64,000 nt of DNA from Catellatospora paridis. GTDB lineage: Bacteria; Actinomycetota; Actinomycetes; Mycobacteriales; Micromonosporaceae. Numbering within the stretch: position 1 is the stretch's first letter; each line of letters starts with the position of its first letter. Shown piece by piece: positions 7,587-16,464 of the stretch. Made by a program: the position numbers and the translations under genes. The stretch spans positions 296,591 to 360,590 of the forward strand of contig NZ_ML769313.1 of NCBI RefSeq assembly GCF_009720365.1. The letters run 5' to 3'. Below the pieces are notes generated by a model. It made no database searches and was not told where the DNA came from. It saw only the letters and a list, made by a program, of their open reading frames with translations.

Positions 7587-8630
7587 TCAGCGTGCCGGGC
7601 CGGTGGAGGCGCGCACGATCAGTTCCGGGCGTACCAGCATGGAGTGACCCACCGCCGCCTCGCCGGTGAGGCGTTCACGCAGCTGGGAGAAGGCTTCGGC
7701 GGCCATGTCGGCCAGCGGCTGGCGCACCGTGGTCAGCGCCGGCGAGGCCAGGTCGGCCAGCACGATGTCGTCGAAGCCCACCACCGAGATGTCCCGGCCG
7801 ACCTCCAGCCCGGCGTCGCGGATGCCCGCGCTGATGCCCAGGGCGCACATGTCGTTGATGGCGACGATCGCGGTCGGCCGCCGGTCACCGGCGAGCAGGT
7901 CGCGTACCGCGGTGCGGCCCAGCCCGGCGACGTCCAGGTCGCCGTAGGGCTCCTCGGAGGCGCCCGACCAGACGATGGCCTGCTGCGGGTCGAGGCCGGC
8001 GTCGGTGAGCGCGTCGGTGAAGCCGCGGTAGCGCTCGCGGCGGTTGACGCTGCGCACGGAGCCGGACACGAACGCGATGCGCTCGTGGCCGAGTTCCAGC
8101 AGGTGGCGGGTGGCCAGCTGGGCGCCGATGACGTTGTCGACGCTGATGTTGACCAGTGACGGCGGGTCGCCGGCCTGGGCGGTGCGGTCGAACGCGACCA
8201 GGCTGAGTCCCTGGTGCACCAGCGGCATGACGTGTTCGAGGGACGGCAGCGAGGAGCACAGCACGATGCCGCGGATGCCGTCGGACCACAGCTCCTCGAT
8301 GTAGCGCCGCTCGCGGGCGGGGTCGCGCTCGCTGTTGCACAGCAGCACGTGGTAGCCCTCGGCCAGGGCGGCGTGCTCGAGGTGGCGGGCGAAGGTGCCC
8401 CAGAACGGGTTGGCGACCGACGGCACGACCAGGCCGATGACCTGGATGCGGCCGGTGCGCAGCTGGCGGGCGGCGCGGTTGGGGCGGTAGCCGAGCTGGC
8501 TGATGGCCTCTTCGACGCGTTTGCGGGTCTGCGGCAGCATCCGGCCGGGGCGGCCGTTGAGCAGGTTGGACACGGTGCTGGGGGACACGCCGGCGGCCTC
8601 GGCCACTTGGTAGATCGTCACACCGGACAC
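7587..8630 (-). CDS. LacI-family transcriptional repressor of the polyuronate locus
   Basis: 347 residues, full length for the family. The N-terminal LacI helix-turn-helix is textbook (TIYQVAEAAGVSPSTVSNLLN, about 5-25) with the hinge 'GYRPNRAARQLRTGR', followed by the periplasmic-binding-protein-like effector domain ('IGLVVPSVANPFWG', 'SVVGFDDIVLADLASPALTTV'). GTG start at 8630 with GGAGG 6 bases upstream. It is divergent from the ABC transporter operon. CG-centred palindromes of the LacI type lie at that promoter (8790-8818, 8907-8922), at the PL7 promoter (4925-4952) and before the tautomerase gene (17474-17485). The inducer is probably an alginate-derived uronate such as an unsaturated oligomer or KDG, by inference. 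Confidence 0.93.
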   Translation of the reverse strand: MSGVTIYQVAEAAGVSPSTVSNLLNGRPGRMLPQTRKRVEEAISQLGYRPNRAARQLRTGRIQVIGLVVPSVANPFWGTFARHLEHAALAEGYHVLLCNSERDPARERRYIEELWSDGIRGIVLCSSLPSLEHVMPLVHQGLSLVAFDRTAQAGDPPSLVNISVDNVIGAQLATRHLLELGHERIAFVSGSVRSVNRRERYRGFTDALTDAGLDPQQAIVWSGASEEPYGDLDVAGLGRTAVRDLLAGDRRPTAIVAINDMCALGISAGIRDAGLEVGRDISVVGFDDIVLADLASPALTTVRQPLADMAAEAFSQLRERLTGEAAVGHSMLVRPELIVRASTGPAR

Positions 8631-8758
8631 GTGCTGCCTCCATTTTGCTGAGCCTCGGGCTGCCGGCCCGGAGTGAACGTAGTGTACCGGCGTACTGCTC
8701 CAGCACCAGATGCTGGATGTGGCTGTTTCCTTTATATGAACGTGATGTCACGGGTCCG

Positions 8759-8787
8759 TTGACAAGGAAGAGGCTCGGTCCTAGGTT
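8759..8787 (+). promoter_or_regulatory. Promoter of the uronate ABC transporter/lyase operon
   Basis: TTGACA (8759-8764), exactly 17 bases, TAGGTT (8782-8787). The start is predicted at about 8794, within the operator that follows. Same structure as the PL7 promoter at 4892-4920. Confidence 0.72.
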
Positions 8788-8789
8788 AA

Positions 8790-8818
8790 GTGCACCGTTG
8801 CACCAGTAAATCGATGCA
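8790..8818. promoter_or_regulatory. Pair of LacI-type operators, transporter operon
   Basis: GTGCACCGTTGCAC (8790-8803, five of six paired positions symmetric) and TAAATCGATGCA (8807-8818). Both are centred on CG, at 8796.5 and 8812.5, 16 bp apart, the same distance as at the PL7 promoter. The first covers the predicted transcription start, the arrangement of a repressor site. Confidence 0.68.
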
Positions 8819-8906
8819 TGAATGCTGCCCGGCCTTCTGGCCGGCGGCTTGTAGGGCCCGCCCGGCGGGCCTGGCTCGGGCACCATCCCCTGAACCCACC
8901 TGCACG

Positions 8907-8922
8907 GCGGCATCGATGCCGC
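8907..8922. promoter_or_regulatory. Auxiliary LacI operator (perfect 16-bp palindrome)
   Basis: GCGGCATCGATGCCGC is fully palindromic and contains GCATCGATGC, the symmetric version of the sites at 4925-4952. It lies in the leader, 17 bases before the ATG at 8940 and 118 bp (centre to centre) from the first operator, a distance compatible with looping or a roadblock. Confidence 0.55.
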
Positions 8923-8939
8923 GGAAGGCGAGTTTGCAC

Positions 8940-10238
8940 ATGGCTTCGCAGACAACAGCGGTAACCCGTCGCACCGTCCTGAGTGCGGCCTTCGGCCTGG
9001 GCGTGGCGGCCGCGGCCGGCTGCGGCGGCCCCGCGCCGAGCAGTTCGACCGACACCGGCGAGGCGTCCGGCGCGATCCGGCTGCTCACCCCCATCTTCGA
9101 AGGCGCCGAAGGCCAGAAGACCCTGGAAGGCCTGCTGGCGACCTTCAAGCAGAAGTACCCCAAGGTCACCGTCGAGGTCGACTACACGACCTACGCCAAG
9201 CTGAACGAGAAGCTGACCACTTCGATCGCCGGCGGCCGGCCGTACGACGTGATGCTCATGGGTGTCGGCTGGATCCCGCCGTTCGCCGCCAAGGGCGTGC
9301 TGGCCGACCTCGGCGAGAACGCCGACGCGCTGACCTCCCGGTTCAACAAGCGCGTGGTCGACCCGGGTGTCTACCAGGGCAAGGTCTACGCGCTGCCGAT
9401 CATGCTGGACACCCGATTCGGCATCTACCGCAAGGACATCTTCGCCGAGGCAGGGCTGTCCGCGGCGCCGAAGAACTTCGACGAGCTGCGCGACATGGGC
9501 CGCAAGCTGACCAAGCGGGAGGGCGGCAAGCTCGTCCGCGCGGGTGTGGACATCCTGTCCAACGACCTGCGCCAGACGTTCCTGCCGCTGATGTGGGCCA
9601 ACGGCGGCGAGCTGTTCACCCCCGACGGCAAGGTCGCCTTCAACTCCCCGGCGTCGGTCGCCGCACTGCAGCTCATGACCGACATCATCGTGACCGACAA
9701 GACCGAGGACTTCGGCTACACCCAGCCCGGCGCCGCCACCGGCATCCCGCTGGTGCAGGGCCGGGCGGCGATGATGGTCGGCCACAACAACGTCTGGCTC
9801 GAGATCGAGAAGAACGCCCCCGACCTGGTCAAGGACTCCAAGATCGGCTTCTTCCCGATCGCCAACACCCGGGCCGCCATGTTCCAGGGCGGCACCCTGG
9901 GCACCGTCGCCGCCAAGTCGCAGCACCCTGCCGCGGCCAAGGCCCTGGTGCAGTTCCTCGCCGACAGCGACGCCGCGCTGGCCGCCTGCCGGCAGCGCGG
10001 CAACGTGCCCGCGCTCAAGGCGCTGGAGAGCAGCGAATACGTCAAGGCCAACCCGTCGGTGCAGTTCGCGATGGGCAACCTGGACTCCGCCTTCTCCGAG
10101 GGCGGCGTGCCGGCCTGGCTGGAGATCCGCGGCGACTTCAAGGCCGCCATCGAGTCGGCGCTGCTGGGCAAGAAGTCCCCGCAGCAGGCCCTCGACGAGC
10201 TCGCCGCGAAGGCGACCCAGGTGATGGCGCGCTCCTGA
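8940..10238 (+). CDS. ABC transporter substrate-binding lipoprotein (sugar/uronate type)
   Basis: 432-residue extracellular binding protein of the SBP family 1 (MalE/UgpB-like). N-terminus has a twin-arginine motif (TRRTVL, R10-R11) and a lipobox ending AAGC with C28 as the lipidated residue, so it is probably Tat-exported and membrane-anchored. The body shows family landmarks such as 'YTTYAKLNEKLTTSIAGG', 'GVGWIPPFAAKGVLADL' and 'ALPIMLDTRFGIYRKD'. First gene of the LacI-controlled operon and followed by two permeases; no ATPase is encoded, as in many actinobacteria that share MsiK. Substrate inferred from context: oligo-uronates released by the PL7 lyase. The ATG at 8940 has GGAAGG/GGCGAG upstream. 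Confidence 0.93.
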   Translation: MASQTTAVTRRTVLSAAFGLGVAAAAGCGGPAPSSSTDTGEASGAIRLLTPIFEGAEGQKTLEGLLATFKQKYPKVTVEVDYTTYAKLNEKLTTSIAGGRPYDVMLMGVGWIPPFAAKGVLADLGENADALTSRFNKRVVDPGVYQGKVYALPIMLDTRFGIYRKDIFAEAGLSAAPKNFDELRDMGRKLTKREGGKLVRAGVDILSNDLRQTFLPLMWANGGELFTPDGKVAFNSPASVAALQLMTDIIVTDKTEDFGYTQPGAATGIPLVQGRAAMMVGHNNVWLEIEKNAPDLVKDSKIGFFPIANTRAAMFQGGTLGTVAAKSQHPAAAKALVQFLADSDAALAACRQRGNVPALKALESSEYVKANPSVQFAMGNLDSAFSEGGVPAWLEIRGDFKAAIESALLGKKSPQQALDELAAKATQVMARS

Positions 10239-10262
10239 CGCCGTTCGGATCCTGCTGATCCG

Positions 10263-10297
10263 CCGCGGGCACGGCGCCCCGACTGCCGTGCCCGCGG
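10263..10297 (+). terminator. Stem-loop between binding protein and permeases
   Basis: Perfect 13-bp stem (10263-10275 with 10285-10297) and 9-base loop in the 81-bp gap. Such hairpins after binding-protein genes usually raise the relative level of the binding protein by partial termination or mRNA protection; inferred here. Confidence 0.6.
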
Positions 10298-10319
10298 CCG
10301 CAATCTGGAAGGAGAACCG

Positions 10320-11276
10320 GTGACGGTGACCTCGCTGCCGGCCAAGGCGCCCGCGGCCGGTGCCCCGGCCGGCCCCACCCGCCCGCGCCGTCGGCGCCGC
10401 CTGGGCTACGAACGCAGGCGTGCCGCCTGGCTCATGCTCACCCCGGCACTGATCCACCTGACCTGGTGGATCGGCATCCCCGTGCTGGCCACCTTCGTGC
10501 TGGCCTTCACCCACTACGACGTGCTCGCCGGCACGATCACCTGGGCGGGCCTGGACAACTTTACGGAGATCTTCGCGGACGAGACCTGGAACACCTCGAT
10601 CCTGCACACCGTCGTCTACACCTTCTTCACCGTCCCGGTGGCGATGGCGCTGGCAGTGGTCATCGCGGTGCTGCTCAACGCGAAGATGCGCGCGCGAGCC
10701 TGGTATCGCGCGGCGTTCTTCCTGCCGCACATCACCGCCACGGTGGCGATCGCGCTGGTCTGGATGTGGATGTTCGAGCCGAACATCGGCCTGTTCAACG
10801 CGGTACTGGCCATGTTCGGGGTGAACGGCCCGGCGTGGCTGTCCGACCCGGCCTTCGCGATGGCCGCGGTGATCGTGGTGAGCGTGTGGAAGGGCGTCGG
10901 CCTGAAGATGCTGATCTACCTGGCCGCACTGCAGAGCATCCCGCCGGAGACGTACGAGGCGGCCGACCTCGACGGGGCGTCCGGGCCGCGCCGGTTCTGG
11001 TCGATCACGCTGCCGCTGCTCAAACCGGCCACGTTCTTCGTCTTCGTGGTGTCGATGATCGACGCGTTCCAGGTCTTCGACCAGGTTTACGTGCTCACCC
11101 CCGACGGTGGGCCGGCCAACGCCACCACGGTGATGACCTTCGAGATCTACCGGACCGCGTTCAGCGAGTTCCGCATCTCGACCGCGTGCGCGCAGAGCCT
11201 GGTGCTGTTCGCGTTCCTGCTGGTGCTGACCGTGATCAGCAGGCGTCTGACGGGAAAGGACGACGATGCGCGTTAA
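10320..11276 (+). CDS. Carbohydrate ABC transporter permease (MalF-type)
   Basis: 318 residues with six predicted membrane spans after a basic cytoplasmic N-terminus (PRRRRRLGYERRRAAW). The permease 'EAA' loop that docks the ATPase is 'YEAADLDGASGPRRFWSITLPLLKP'-like, with the conserved E-A-A...G...I..P spacing. GTG start at 10320 with AAGGAG about 7 bases before it. It overlaps the next permease by 11 bases, implying translational coupling. Forms the channel with the 11266-12126 product; energised by an ATPase encoded elsewhere. Confidence 0.94.
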   Translation: MTVTSLPAKAPAAGAPAGPTRPRRRRRLGYERRRAAWLMLTPALIHLTWWIGIPVLATFVLAFTHYDVLAGTITWAGLDNFTEIFADETWNTSILHTVVYTFFTVPVAMALAVVIAVLLNAKMRARAWYRAAFFLPHITATVAIALVWMWMFEPNIGLFNAVLAMFGVNGPAWLSDPAFAMAAVIVVSVWKGVGLKMLIYLAALQSIPPETYEAADLDGASGPRRFWSITLPLLKPATFFVFVVSMIDAFQVFDQVYVLTPDGGPANATTVMTFEIYRTAFSEFRISTACAQSLVLFAFLLVLTVISRRLTGKDDDAR

Positions 11277-12126
11277 ACCCTCGCGGGTGCTGCTGCACCT
11301 GATCCTGGCAATCGGCGCGCTGATCATGATCGTGCCGTTCGCCTGGATGCTGATCTCGTCGCTGAAGAGCCACGCCGAGATCTCCGCCTACCCGCCGGTG
11401 ATCTGGCCGACCGAGTGGGTGTGGTCCAACTACCCCAACGCCATGGGGTTCGCTCCGTTCGGCACGTACTTCCGCAACAGCCTGCTCATCGCCGTCGGGC
11501 ACACCGTCATCAACCTCGCGCTGGCCACCATGGCCGGTTACGCGTTGGCGCGGGTGCCGTTCCGCGGCAGGTCGCTGATCTTCATGGCGATTCTCGCCAC
11601 GATGATGATCCCGACGTACACCAAGATCGTGCCCCAATACCTGATCGCCAAGGGTATGCCGTTCTTCGGCGGCAACGACTACCTGGGTCGCGGCGGCTTC
11701 GGCTGGCTGGATTCGTGGTGGGTGCTGATCGTCCCCGGCGCGCTGACCCCGTTCGCCATCTTCATGTTCCGGCAGTTCTACCTGTCGCTGCCGGCCGAGC
11801 TGGAGGAGGCGGCCCGCATCGACGGCATGGGCGAGTTCGCCATCTTCGGCAAGGTGATGACTCCGCTGGTCAAGCCGGCGATCGCCACGGTCGCGCTGAT
11901 CACGTTCGAGAACAGCTGGAACAACTTCCTGTGGCCGCTGATCGTCACCACCCGCGACGACCTGCGGGTGATCCAGGTCGGGCTGGCCGCGTTCCAGCAG
12001 GTCGAGAAGACCGAGTGGGCCTACCTGATGGCCGGGTCCACGCTGGCCACCATCCCGATGATCGTCCTGTTCCTGTTCACCCAGCGTTACTTCGTGCAGG
12101 GCTTCGCCACTGCCGGCATCAAGTGA
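11266..12126 (+). CDS. Carbohydrate ABC transporter permease (MalG-type)
   Basis: 286 residues, six membrane spans, with the EAA loop 'LEEAARIDGMGEFAIFGKVM' followed by 'TPLVKPA', and the usual C-terminal '...QRYFVQGFATAGIK' ending of MalG-like proteins. The ATG lies inside the end of the upstream permease gene (11-base overlap). Second channel subunit of the uronate importer. GGAAAGGA precedes the start. Confidence 0.94.
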   Translation: MRVKPSRVLLHLILAIGALIMIVPFAWMLISSLKSHAEISAYPPVIWPTEWVWSNYPNAMGFAPFGTYFRNSLLIAVGHTVINLALATMAGYALARVPFRGRSLIFMAILATMMIPTYTKIVPQYLIAKGMPFFGGNDYLGRGGFGWLDSWWVLIVPGALTPFAIFMFRQFYLSLPAELEEAARIDGMGEFAIFGKVMTPLVKPAIATVALITFENSWNNFLWPLIVTTRDDLRVIQVGLAAFQQVEKTEWAYLMAGSTLATIPMIVLFLFTQRYFVQGFATAGIK

Positions 12127-12140
12127 GGAGTCACCACCCC

Positions 12141-12905
12141 ATGTTCGACCTGACCGGCCGCCGCGCCCTGGTCACCGGTGCCGGCCACGGCATCGGCGCC
12201 GCCATCGCCCTGTCCCTGGCCCAGGCCGGTGCCGACGTCGCCGTCCACTACGGGCAGTCCGCGACCGGTGCGGCCGAGGTCGTCGCCGAGATCGTCGCGG
12301 CCGGCCGCCGCGCCGTCGCGCTGCAGGCCGACGTCACCGACAGCGCCGCCGTCGACCGGCTGGTCGAGGACGCGGCCGCGTTTCTCGGCGGCCTCGACAT
12401 CGTCGTCTGCAACGCGGGCCACCTCGTCGGGCGGGTGCCCGTCGCCGACATGAGCGACGAGCACTTCGCCCGGGTCGTCGACGTCAACCTCGGCGCGACG
12501 TTCCGGACCGTCCGCGCGGCCCTGCCCCACCTGCGCAAGGCCGGCGCCCGCGGCCGGATCATCACCATGTCGTCGCTGGCCGCGCACAACGGCGGCGGCC
12601 CTGGCTCGGCCGTGTACGCCGCAGCCAAGGCCGGCATCCGCGGCCTCACCAAGGGCCTGGCCAAGGAACTCGCCGCGGACGGCATCACGGTCAACGCGCT
12701 GGCACCCGGCTTCATCGGCGACACCGCGTTCCACAACACGTTCACGCCGCCGCAGGCCCAGCAGAACATCGTCGCCGGGGTGCCGCTCAAGCGCCCGGGT
12801 TCCGTCGACGAGGTGGCCGGGGCGGTCGTGTGGCTCAGCTCCGACGCGGCCGGATACACCACCGGGTCCACCGTCGACATCGACGGCGGGGCGTGGTTCC
12901 GGTGA
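12141..12905 (+). CDS. SDR oxidoreductase, candidate DEH/uronate reductase
   Basis: 254-residue classical short-chain dehydrogenase: cofactor motif TGAGHGIG (residues 11-18), 'NAG' at the end of strand 4, catalytic Ser in 'MSSLA' and YAAAK for the Tyr-Lys pair, then 'NALAPGFI'. The ATG at 12141 follows GAGGAG by 10 bases. It sits between the transporter and two heparinase-type lyases. In alginate degradation the monouronate DEH is reduced to 2-keto-3-deoxygluconate by an SDR enzyme, so this is the likely role here. A generic sugar dehydrogenase cannot be excluded. KDG kinase and aldolase are not in the window. Confidence 0.9.
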   Translation: MFDLTGRRALVTGAGHGIGAAIALSLAQAGADVAVHYGQSATGAAEVVAEIVAAGRRAVALQADVTDSAAVDRLVEDAAAFLGGLDIVVCNAGHLVGRVPVADMSDEHFARVVDVNLGATFRTVRAALPHLRKAGARGRIITMSSLAAHNGGGPGSAVYAAAKAGIRGLTKGLAKELAADGITVNALAPGFIGDTAFHNTFTPPQAQQNIVAGVPLKRPGSVDEVAGAVVWLSSDAAGYTTGSTVDIDGGAWFR

Positions 12906-14458
12906 CCTCGACGGTCGCCTCGCCACCGGCCGTCGTGCTGCCCGAGCAGCGCGGCGGCTGGTGGCACCGCTACGTCTGCCCCGCCCACGGCGTCGAACTC
13001 GACCACGTCGGCCTGCTCGGCGGGCAGTTCCCGGCCGACGGCGCGCCTTGCGCGCACGGCTGCCGCATCGACACCCCCGAGGTGCGCGGCGCGTGGACGG
13101 TGCTGGCCCACCAGGCTTGCGCCCGTGAGATCCGCCGCCTGGCCCGCACCGGCACATCCGGTGACCGCGCGGCCGCCGTCGACCTGCTGGACCGCTACAC
13201 CGCACTGTACGAGCAGCTGGGCGCGACCGAGCACGCCGACGCCGACGCGTGGATGCACCGGGGGCACCTGTTCCAGCAGGCCCTCACCGAATCGATCTGG
13301 GCGGTGACCATCGGCGAGGCCGCCATGCGCGCCGGCGCCGCCGGACCGCTGCGCCGCACCCTGGCCGCCCGCGCCGCACTCGCCCGCGACACCCTGGTCG
13401 CCCAGGACCGGTTCCGCTCCAACTACACCGCCTGGCACCTGGCCGCAGGAGCCGTATGCACCGGTGACCCGGACTGGCTCACCGGCGAGCACGGCGTCTT
13501 CAGCCACGTGCTCGCCGCCACCGGACCCGACGGCTGGGAATGGGAGGCCAGCACGTACTACCACGCCTTCGTGCTGCGGGCCTACCTGCTGGCGCTGCGG
13601 GCCTGCCCCGAGGTGGCCGTGCCCGGTGACGTCGCGGCGCGGCTGGCCGCGATGGCCCGCACGCTGACCGTGATCGCCCGGCCGGGGCAGCTGCCCGCCC
13701 TGCACGACGGCCCGTACCGGCGGCCCGCCTACGACCAGGAACTGGCTGACCTGGCCGAGCTGAGTGCGCAGCTGCTGCCGGCACCCGGGGAACCCGAACC
13801 GGTGACCGTGTTCGGCGACGCCGGGTACGCCGTCCTGCGCGGACCCGACCTCACCGCGATCGTCGACTTCGGGCCGCACGGCGGCTCCCACGGACACCGC
13901 GACAAGCTCGCCCTCTACCTCTACGGCCCGCACACCCCCTGGCAACCCGACCCCGGCCAGGTCCCCTACGGGCATCCCGGCTGGCGCGAGCACTACGCCT
14001 CCACCGCCGCCCACCCCGCGTTCTCCGTCGACGGGCAGGAGCAGGCCGAATGCGCCGGCCTGCTCGTCCGCGCCGACGCACACGGCGTAGAGGTCGGCTG
14101 CGACAGCGCATACCCCGGCGTGACCGCGACCCGGCGGCTCACCCTGCACGACGGCAGCCTCATCGACGAGCTGACCGTGCGCACCGATCGGCCCCGCCGG
14201 ATCGCCCTGCACCTGCGCCCCGACACCGACCTGCGGGTACAGGCCGTCGGCGACGCCGTCACCACCGTCTGGGACGGCGTGCAGATGCTGCGCGGCACGC
14301 ACACCGCGGACACGGCCGCGTTCTTCACCGCCCGGCCCGGCCCCGGCCCGGCCGACGACCCGCAACGTTGCCGCACCCACGTGGACTGGACCGCCCACGA
14401 CGCCACCGAGGTCACCTTCCGCTCGGTGTACCGCACCATCCCGCAGGACAGGAGCTGA
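12902..14458 (+). CDS. Heparinase II/III-fold lyase (first of two)
   Basis: 518 residues, no signal peptide, so probably cytoplasmic. An N-terminal region with Cys/His pairs (VCPAHG 25-30, PCAHGC 49-54) leads into an (alpha/alpha) toroid with 'RSNYTAWHL' (172-180, conserved Asn-x-x-x-x-His) and 'EASTYYHAF' (215-223). The beta-sandwich begins near 300 with HGGSHGHRDKL (326-336), the heparinase II/III signature that supplies a catalytic-centre or metal-binding His. GTG start overlaps the SDR stop (GTGA). Relatives are exo-acting alginate and oligouronate lyases (PL15/PL17-like). Expected to degrade imported oligouronates to unsaturated monomers. Exact PL family cannot be set by eye. Confidence 0.88.
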   Translation: MTSTVASPPAVVLPEQRGGWWHRYVCPAHGVELDHVGLLGGQFPADGAPCAHGCRIDTPEVRGAWTVLAHQACAREIRRLARTGTSGDRAAAVDLLDRYTALYEQLGATEHADADAWMHRGHLFQQALTESIWAVTIGEAAMRAGAAGPLRRTLAARAALARDTLVAQDRFRSNYTAWHLAAGAVCTGDPDWLTGEHGVFSHVLAATGPDGWEWEASTYYHAFVLRAYLLALRACPEVAVPGDVAARLAAMARTLTVIARPGQLPALHDGPYRRPAYDQELADLAELSAQLLPAPGEPEPVTVFGDAGYAVLRGPDLTAIVDFGPHGGSHGHRDKLALYLYGPHTPWQPDPGQVPYGHPGWREHYASTAAHPAFSVDGQEQAECAGLLVRADAHGVEVGCDSAYPGVTATRRLTLHDGSLIDELTVRTDRPRRIALHLRPDTDLRVQAVGDAVTTVWDGVQMLRGTHTADTAAFFTARPGPGPADDPQRCRTHVDWTAHDATEVTFRSVYRTIPQDRS

Positions 14459-14460
14459 CC

Positions 14461-16464
14461 ATGCTGCTCATCGCCGACCGTCTCGACCAGTTGCGCGCAT
14501 CGCTGTCCACCACTCACCGAGAGCAGTGGCGGCGACTCTACGAGCAGTGCGAGTGGTACCGGCTGCAGCACCCGCCCGCCGAGCACCCCACGGCCAGCAT
14601 CACCTACTTCGGCCCCGCCGCGGCCAACCTGGCCCTGGCGTACCGGCTCACCGGCCAGCGCGGCTACCTCGACGAGGCGTGGCGCTGGATCTCCACCTGC
14701 GTGGCGTACCCGCACTGGGGCAAGGCGAACCTGCCCGACCACGACCTGGACGCGGGCTGGCTGCTGCACGGGCTTTCGCTGGCCTACAGCTGGCTGCGCG
14801 AGGACCTCGGCCCCGAACGCGCCGAGCTGCTGCGCGAGAAACTGGAGCTGCAGGGCCAGCGGCTGTACGACTACGCCGTGGCCACCGAGGGCGGCTGGTG
14901 GTCGTCGAGCTACTGGCAGAACCACCACTGGATCTGCCACACCGGCCTGGCCGCGGCCGGTTACGTGCTGGACCGTCCGGACTGGACCAAGCGCGCCCGC
15001 GCCGGCATGGAGACCGTGCTGGAGCTGATGCCCGCGGACGGCTCCGACTCCGAAGGCGTCGTCTACTGGCGCTACGGCGTGCCGTGGCTGGCCGTCTACG
15101 CCGACCTGGTCCAGCACGCCGAAGGCGACGACCTGTGGCAGCACGGCGGCTTCCTGCGCAACACCTTCGACTGGCGGCTCCACCAGTGCGCGCCGGGCTT
15201 CGAGGAGAACGTCGACCACGGCGACTGCCACGACCGGCGCAGCGGACACAGCGTCGCGCTCTACTACAAGCTCGCCTCCGCGTACCGCATCGGCGAGGCG
15301 CAGTGGCTCGCCGACAAGGTCGCCCGCGAGTTCTTCTGGCGCGAGGCGTACGCGTCCGGGGTCAAGCCCGGCGTGATGGCCGAGGCCTACCTGGAACTGC
15401 TGTGGTACGACCCCAGCGTGCCCGCCGTCGACCCGGCCGCGACTACCCCGACCACCGCTTACTTCCCCGACCTCGGGCAGGTCGTCGCCCGCACCGGCTG
15501 GCACGACGACGCCACCTTCGTCAGCTTCAAGGCCAGCCCCGGCGGCGGGCACCACGCCTGGGAGACCGCCGAGCGGCTGCGCAACGAGCGGGGCTGGACC
15601 ACCCTCAACGCCGGCCACCACCACCCCGACGCGGGCGCGTTCGTGCTCGCCTCGCACGGGGCGTTCCTGGCCGTCGACGACGGTTACTGCAACCGCAAAC
15701 GGGCCGAGTACCACAACACCGTGCTCGTGGACGGCCAGGGCTGGGCCAACGAGGACCGCTACCACATATATAAGGACCTGCCGTTCGAGCACCAGGCCAG
15801 GGTCCGCGACGTGCTCGCCGAGGCCGGGTTCGTCCACGCCACCGCCGAGGTCGGCGCGATGTTCGACCGCGGCCTCGGCGTCGTACGCTGCGACCGGACC
15901 CTCGTCACGACGCCGCACGGCCGGATCGTGATCCTCGACGAGCTCGCCGCGACCGCGCCCCGCGAATGGACCATGCTGCTGCACAGCGACTGGCCCGCCG
16001 CGCAGCTCGACGAATCACGCCTGGTGCTGCGCTCCGGTCCCGGCCAGGCCTGGGTAACCCGGTTCGCCCCGGCCGGTGCGACGCTCACCACCGGGACCAC
16101 GGTCATCGACGCCAACCCGACCTCGTCCACGCCTAGCCTGCGCATCACCAAGACCCTGCACACGGTACGGGCGACCAGCCCCCGGGTGCCCCGCACCGCG
16201 TTCCTCACCGCGCTGGAGCCCACCGCAGCGCTGCAACCGGAACCGGCCCGGGCAGCAGCGCTGCACCAGGGCGTGGCCTTCGGCGACGAGACTGTGCTCG
16301 TCGCACCGCTGTCCCGGGAGATCGACGACGCGGGCGTGGTCGCCACCGCGGCCGCGGTGATCATCTCCGGTGACCGGGTGGCCGTCGTCGCCGCGACGAG
16401 CGTGATCCGCGACGGCGTCACCCTGCACGCCTCTGCGCAGCCCTGGACGGGTGTGCTGGGATGA
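14461..16464 (+). CDS. Heparinase II/III-fold lyase, PL15-like (second of two)
   Basis: 667 residues without signal peptide. N-terminal toroid (about 40-320) has 'WISTCVAYPHWGKANLP', 'HDLDAGWLLHGLSLAYSW' and 'YWQNHHWICHTG' (151-162); the pair N154-H155 aligns with catalytic Asn/His of this fold. The C-terminal beta-sandwich carries 'AGHHHPDAG' (384-392) and 'EYHNTVLVDGQGW' (416-428), typical of PL15/PL17-type exolyases. It starts 2 bases after the previous stop, with AGGAG upstream, and overlaps the next gene by ATGA. With its neighbour it gives two non-identical intracellular lyases, perhaps for different uronate linkages (guluronate versus mannuronate, or chain length). Confidence 0.88.
   Translation: MLLIADRLDQLRASLSTTHREQWRRLYEQCEWYRLQHPPAEHPTASITYFGPAAANLALAYRLTGQRGYLDEAWRWISTCVAYPHWGKANLPDHDLDAGWLLHGLSLAYSWLREDLGPERAELLREKLELQGQRLYDYAVATEGGWWSSSYWQNHHWICHTGLAAAGYVLDRPDWTKRARAGMETVLELMPADGSDSEGVVYWRYGVPWLAVYADLVQHAEGDDLWQHGGFLRNTFDWRLHQCAPGFEENVDHGDCHDRRSGHSVALYYKLASAYRIGEAQWLADKVAREFFWREAYASGVKPGVMAEAYLELLWYDPSVPAVDPAATTPTTAYFPDLGQVVARTGWHDDATFVSFKASPGGGHHAWETAERLRNERGWTTLNAGHHHPDAGAFVLASHGAFLAVDDGYCNRKRAEYHNTVLVDGQGWANEDRYHIYKDLPFEHQARVRDVLAEAGFVHATAEVGAMFDRGLGVVRCDRTLVTTPHGRIVILDELAATAPREWTMLLHSDWPAAQLDESRLVLRSGPGQAWVTRFAPAGATLTTGTTVIDANPTSSTPSLRITKTLHTVRATSPRVPRTAFLTALEPTAALQPEPARAAALHQGVAFGDETVLVAPLSREIDDAGVVATAAAVIISGDRVAVVAATSVIRDGVTLHASAQPWTGVLG

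Larger units (their letters stand above)
8631..8939. other. 309-bp divergent region (LacI / ABC transporter)
   Basis: No gene seen. Contains the plus-strand promoter (8759-8787), operator pair (8790-8818), a 16-bp perfect palindrome (8907-8922) and the substrate-binding protein's ribosome binding site (GGAAGGCGAG, 8923-8930 region). A 6-bp inverted repeat around CCAGCACCAGATGCTGG lies at 8699-8715 on the LacI side. Confidence 0.6.

Noticed and set aside
8781-11327. Very long open frame (848 codons) on the minus strand opposite the transporter genes
   Set aside because: It is antisense to three clear ABC transporter genes; its composition (Arg/Gly/His/Asp-rich, no domain) is what a GC-rich genome gives in the opposite frame.
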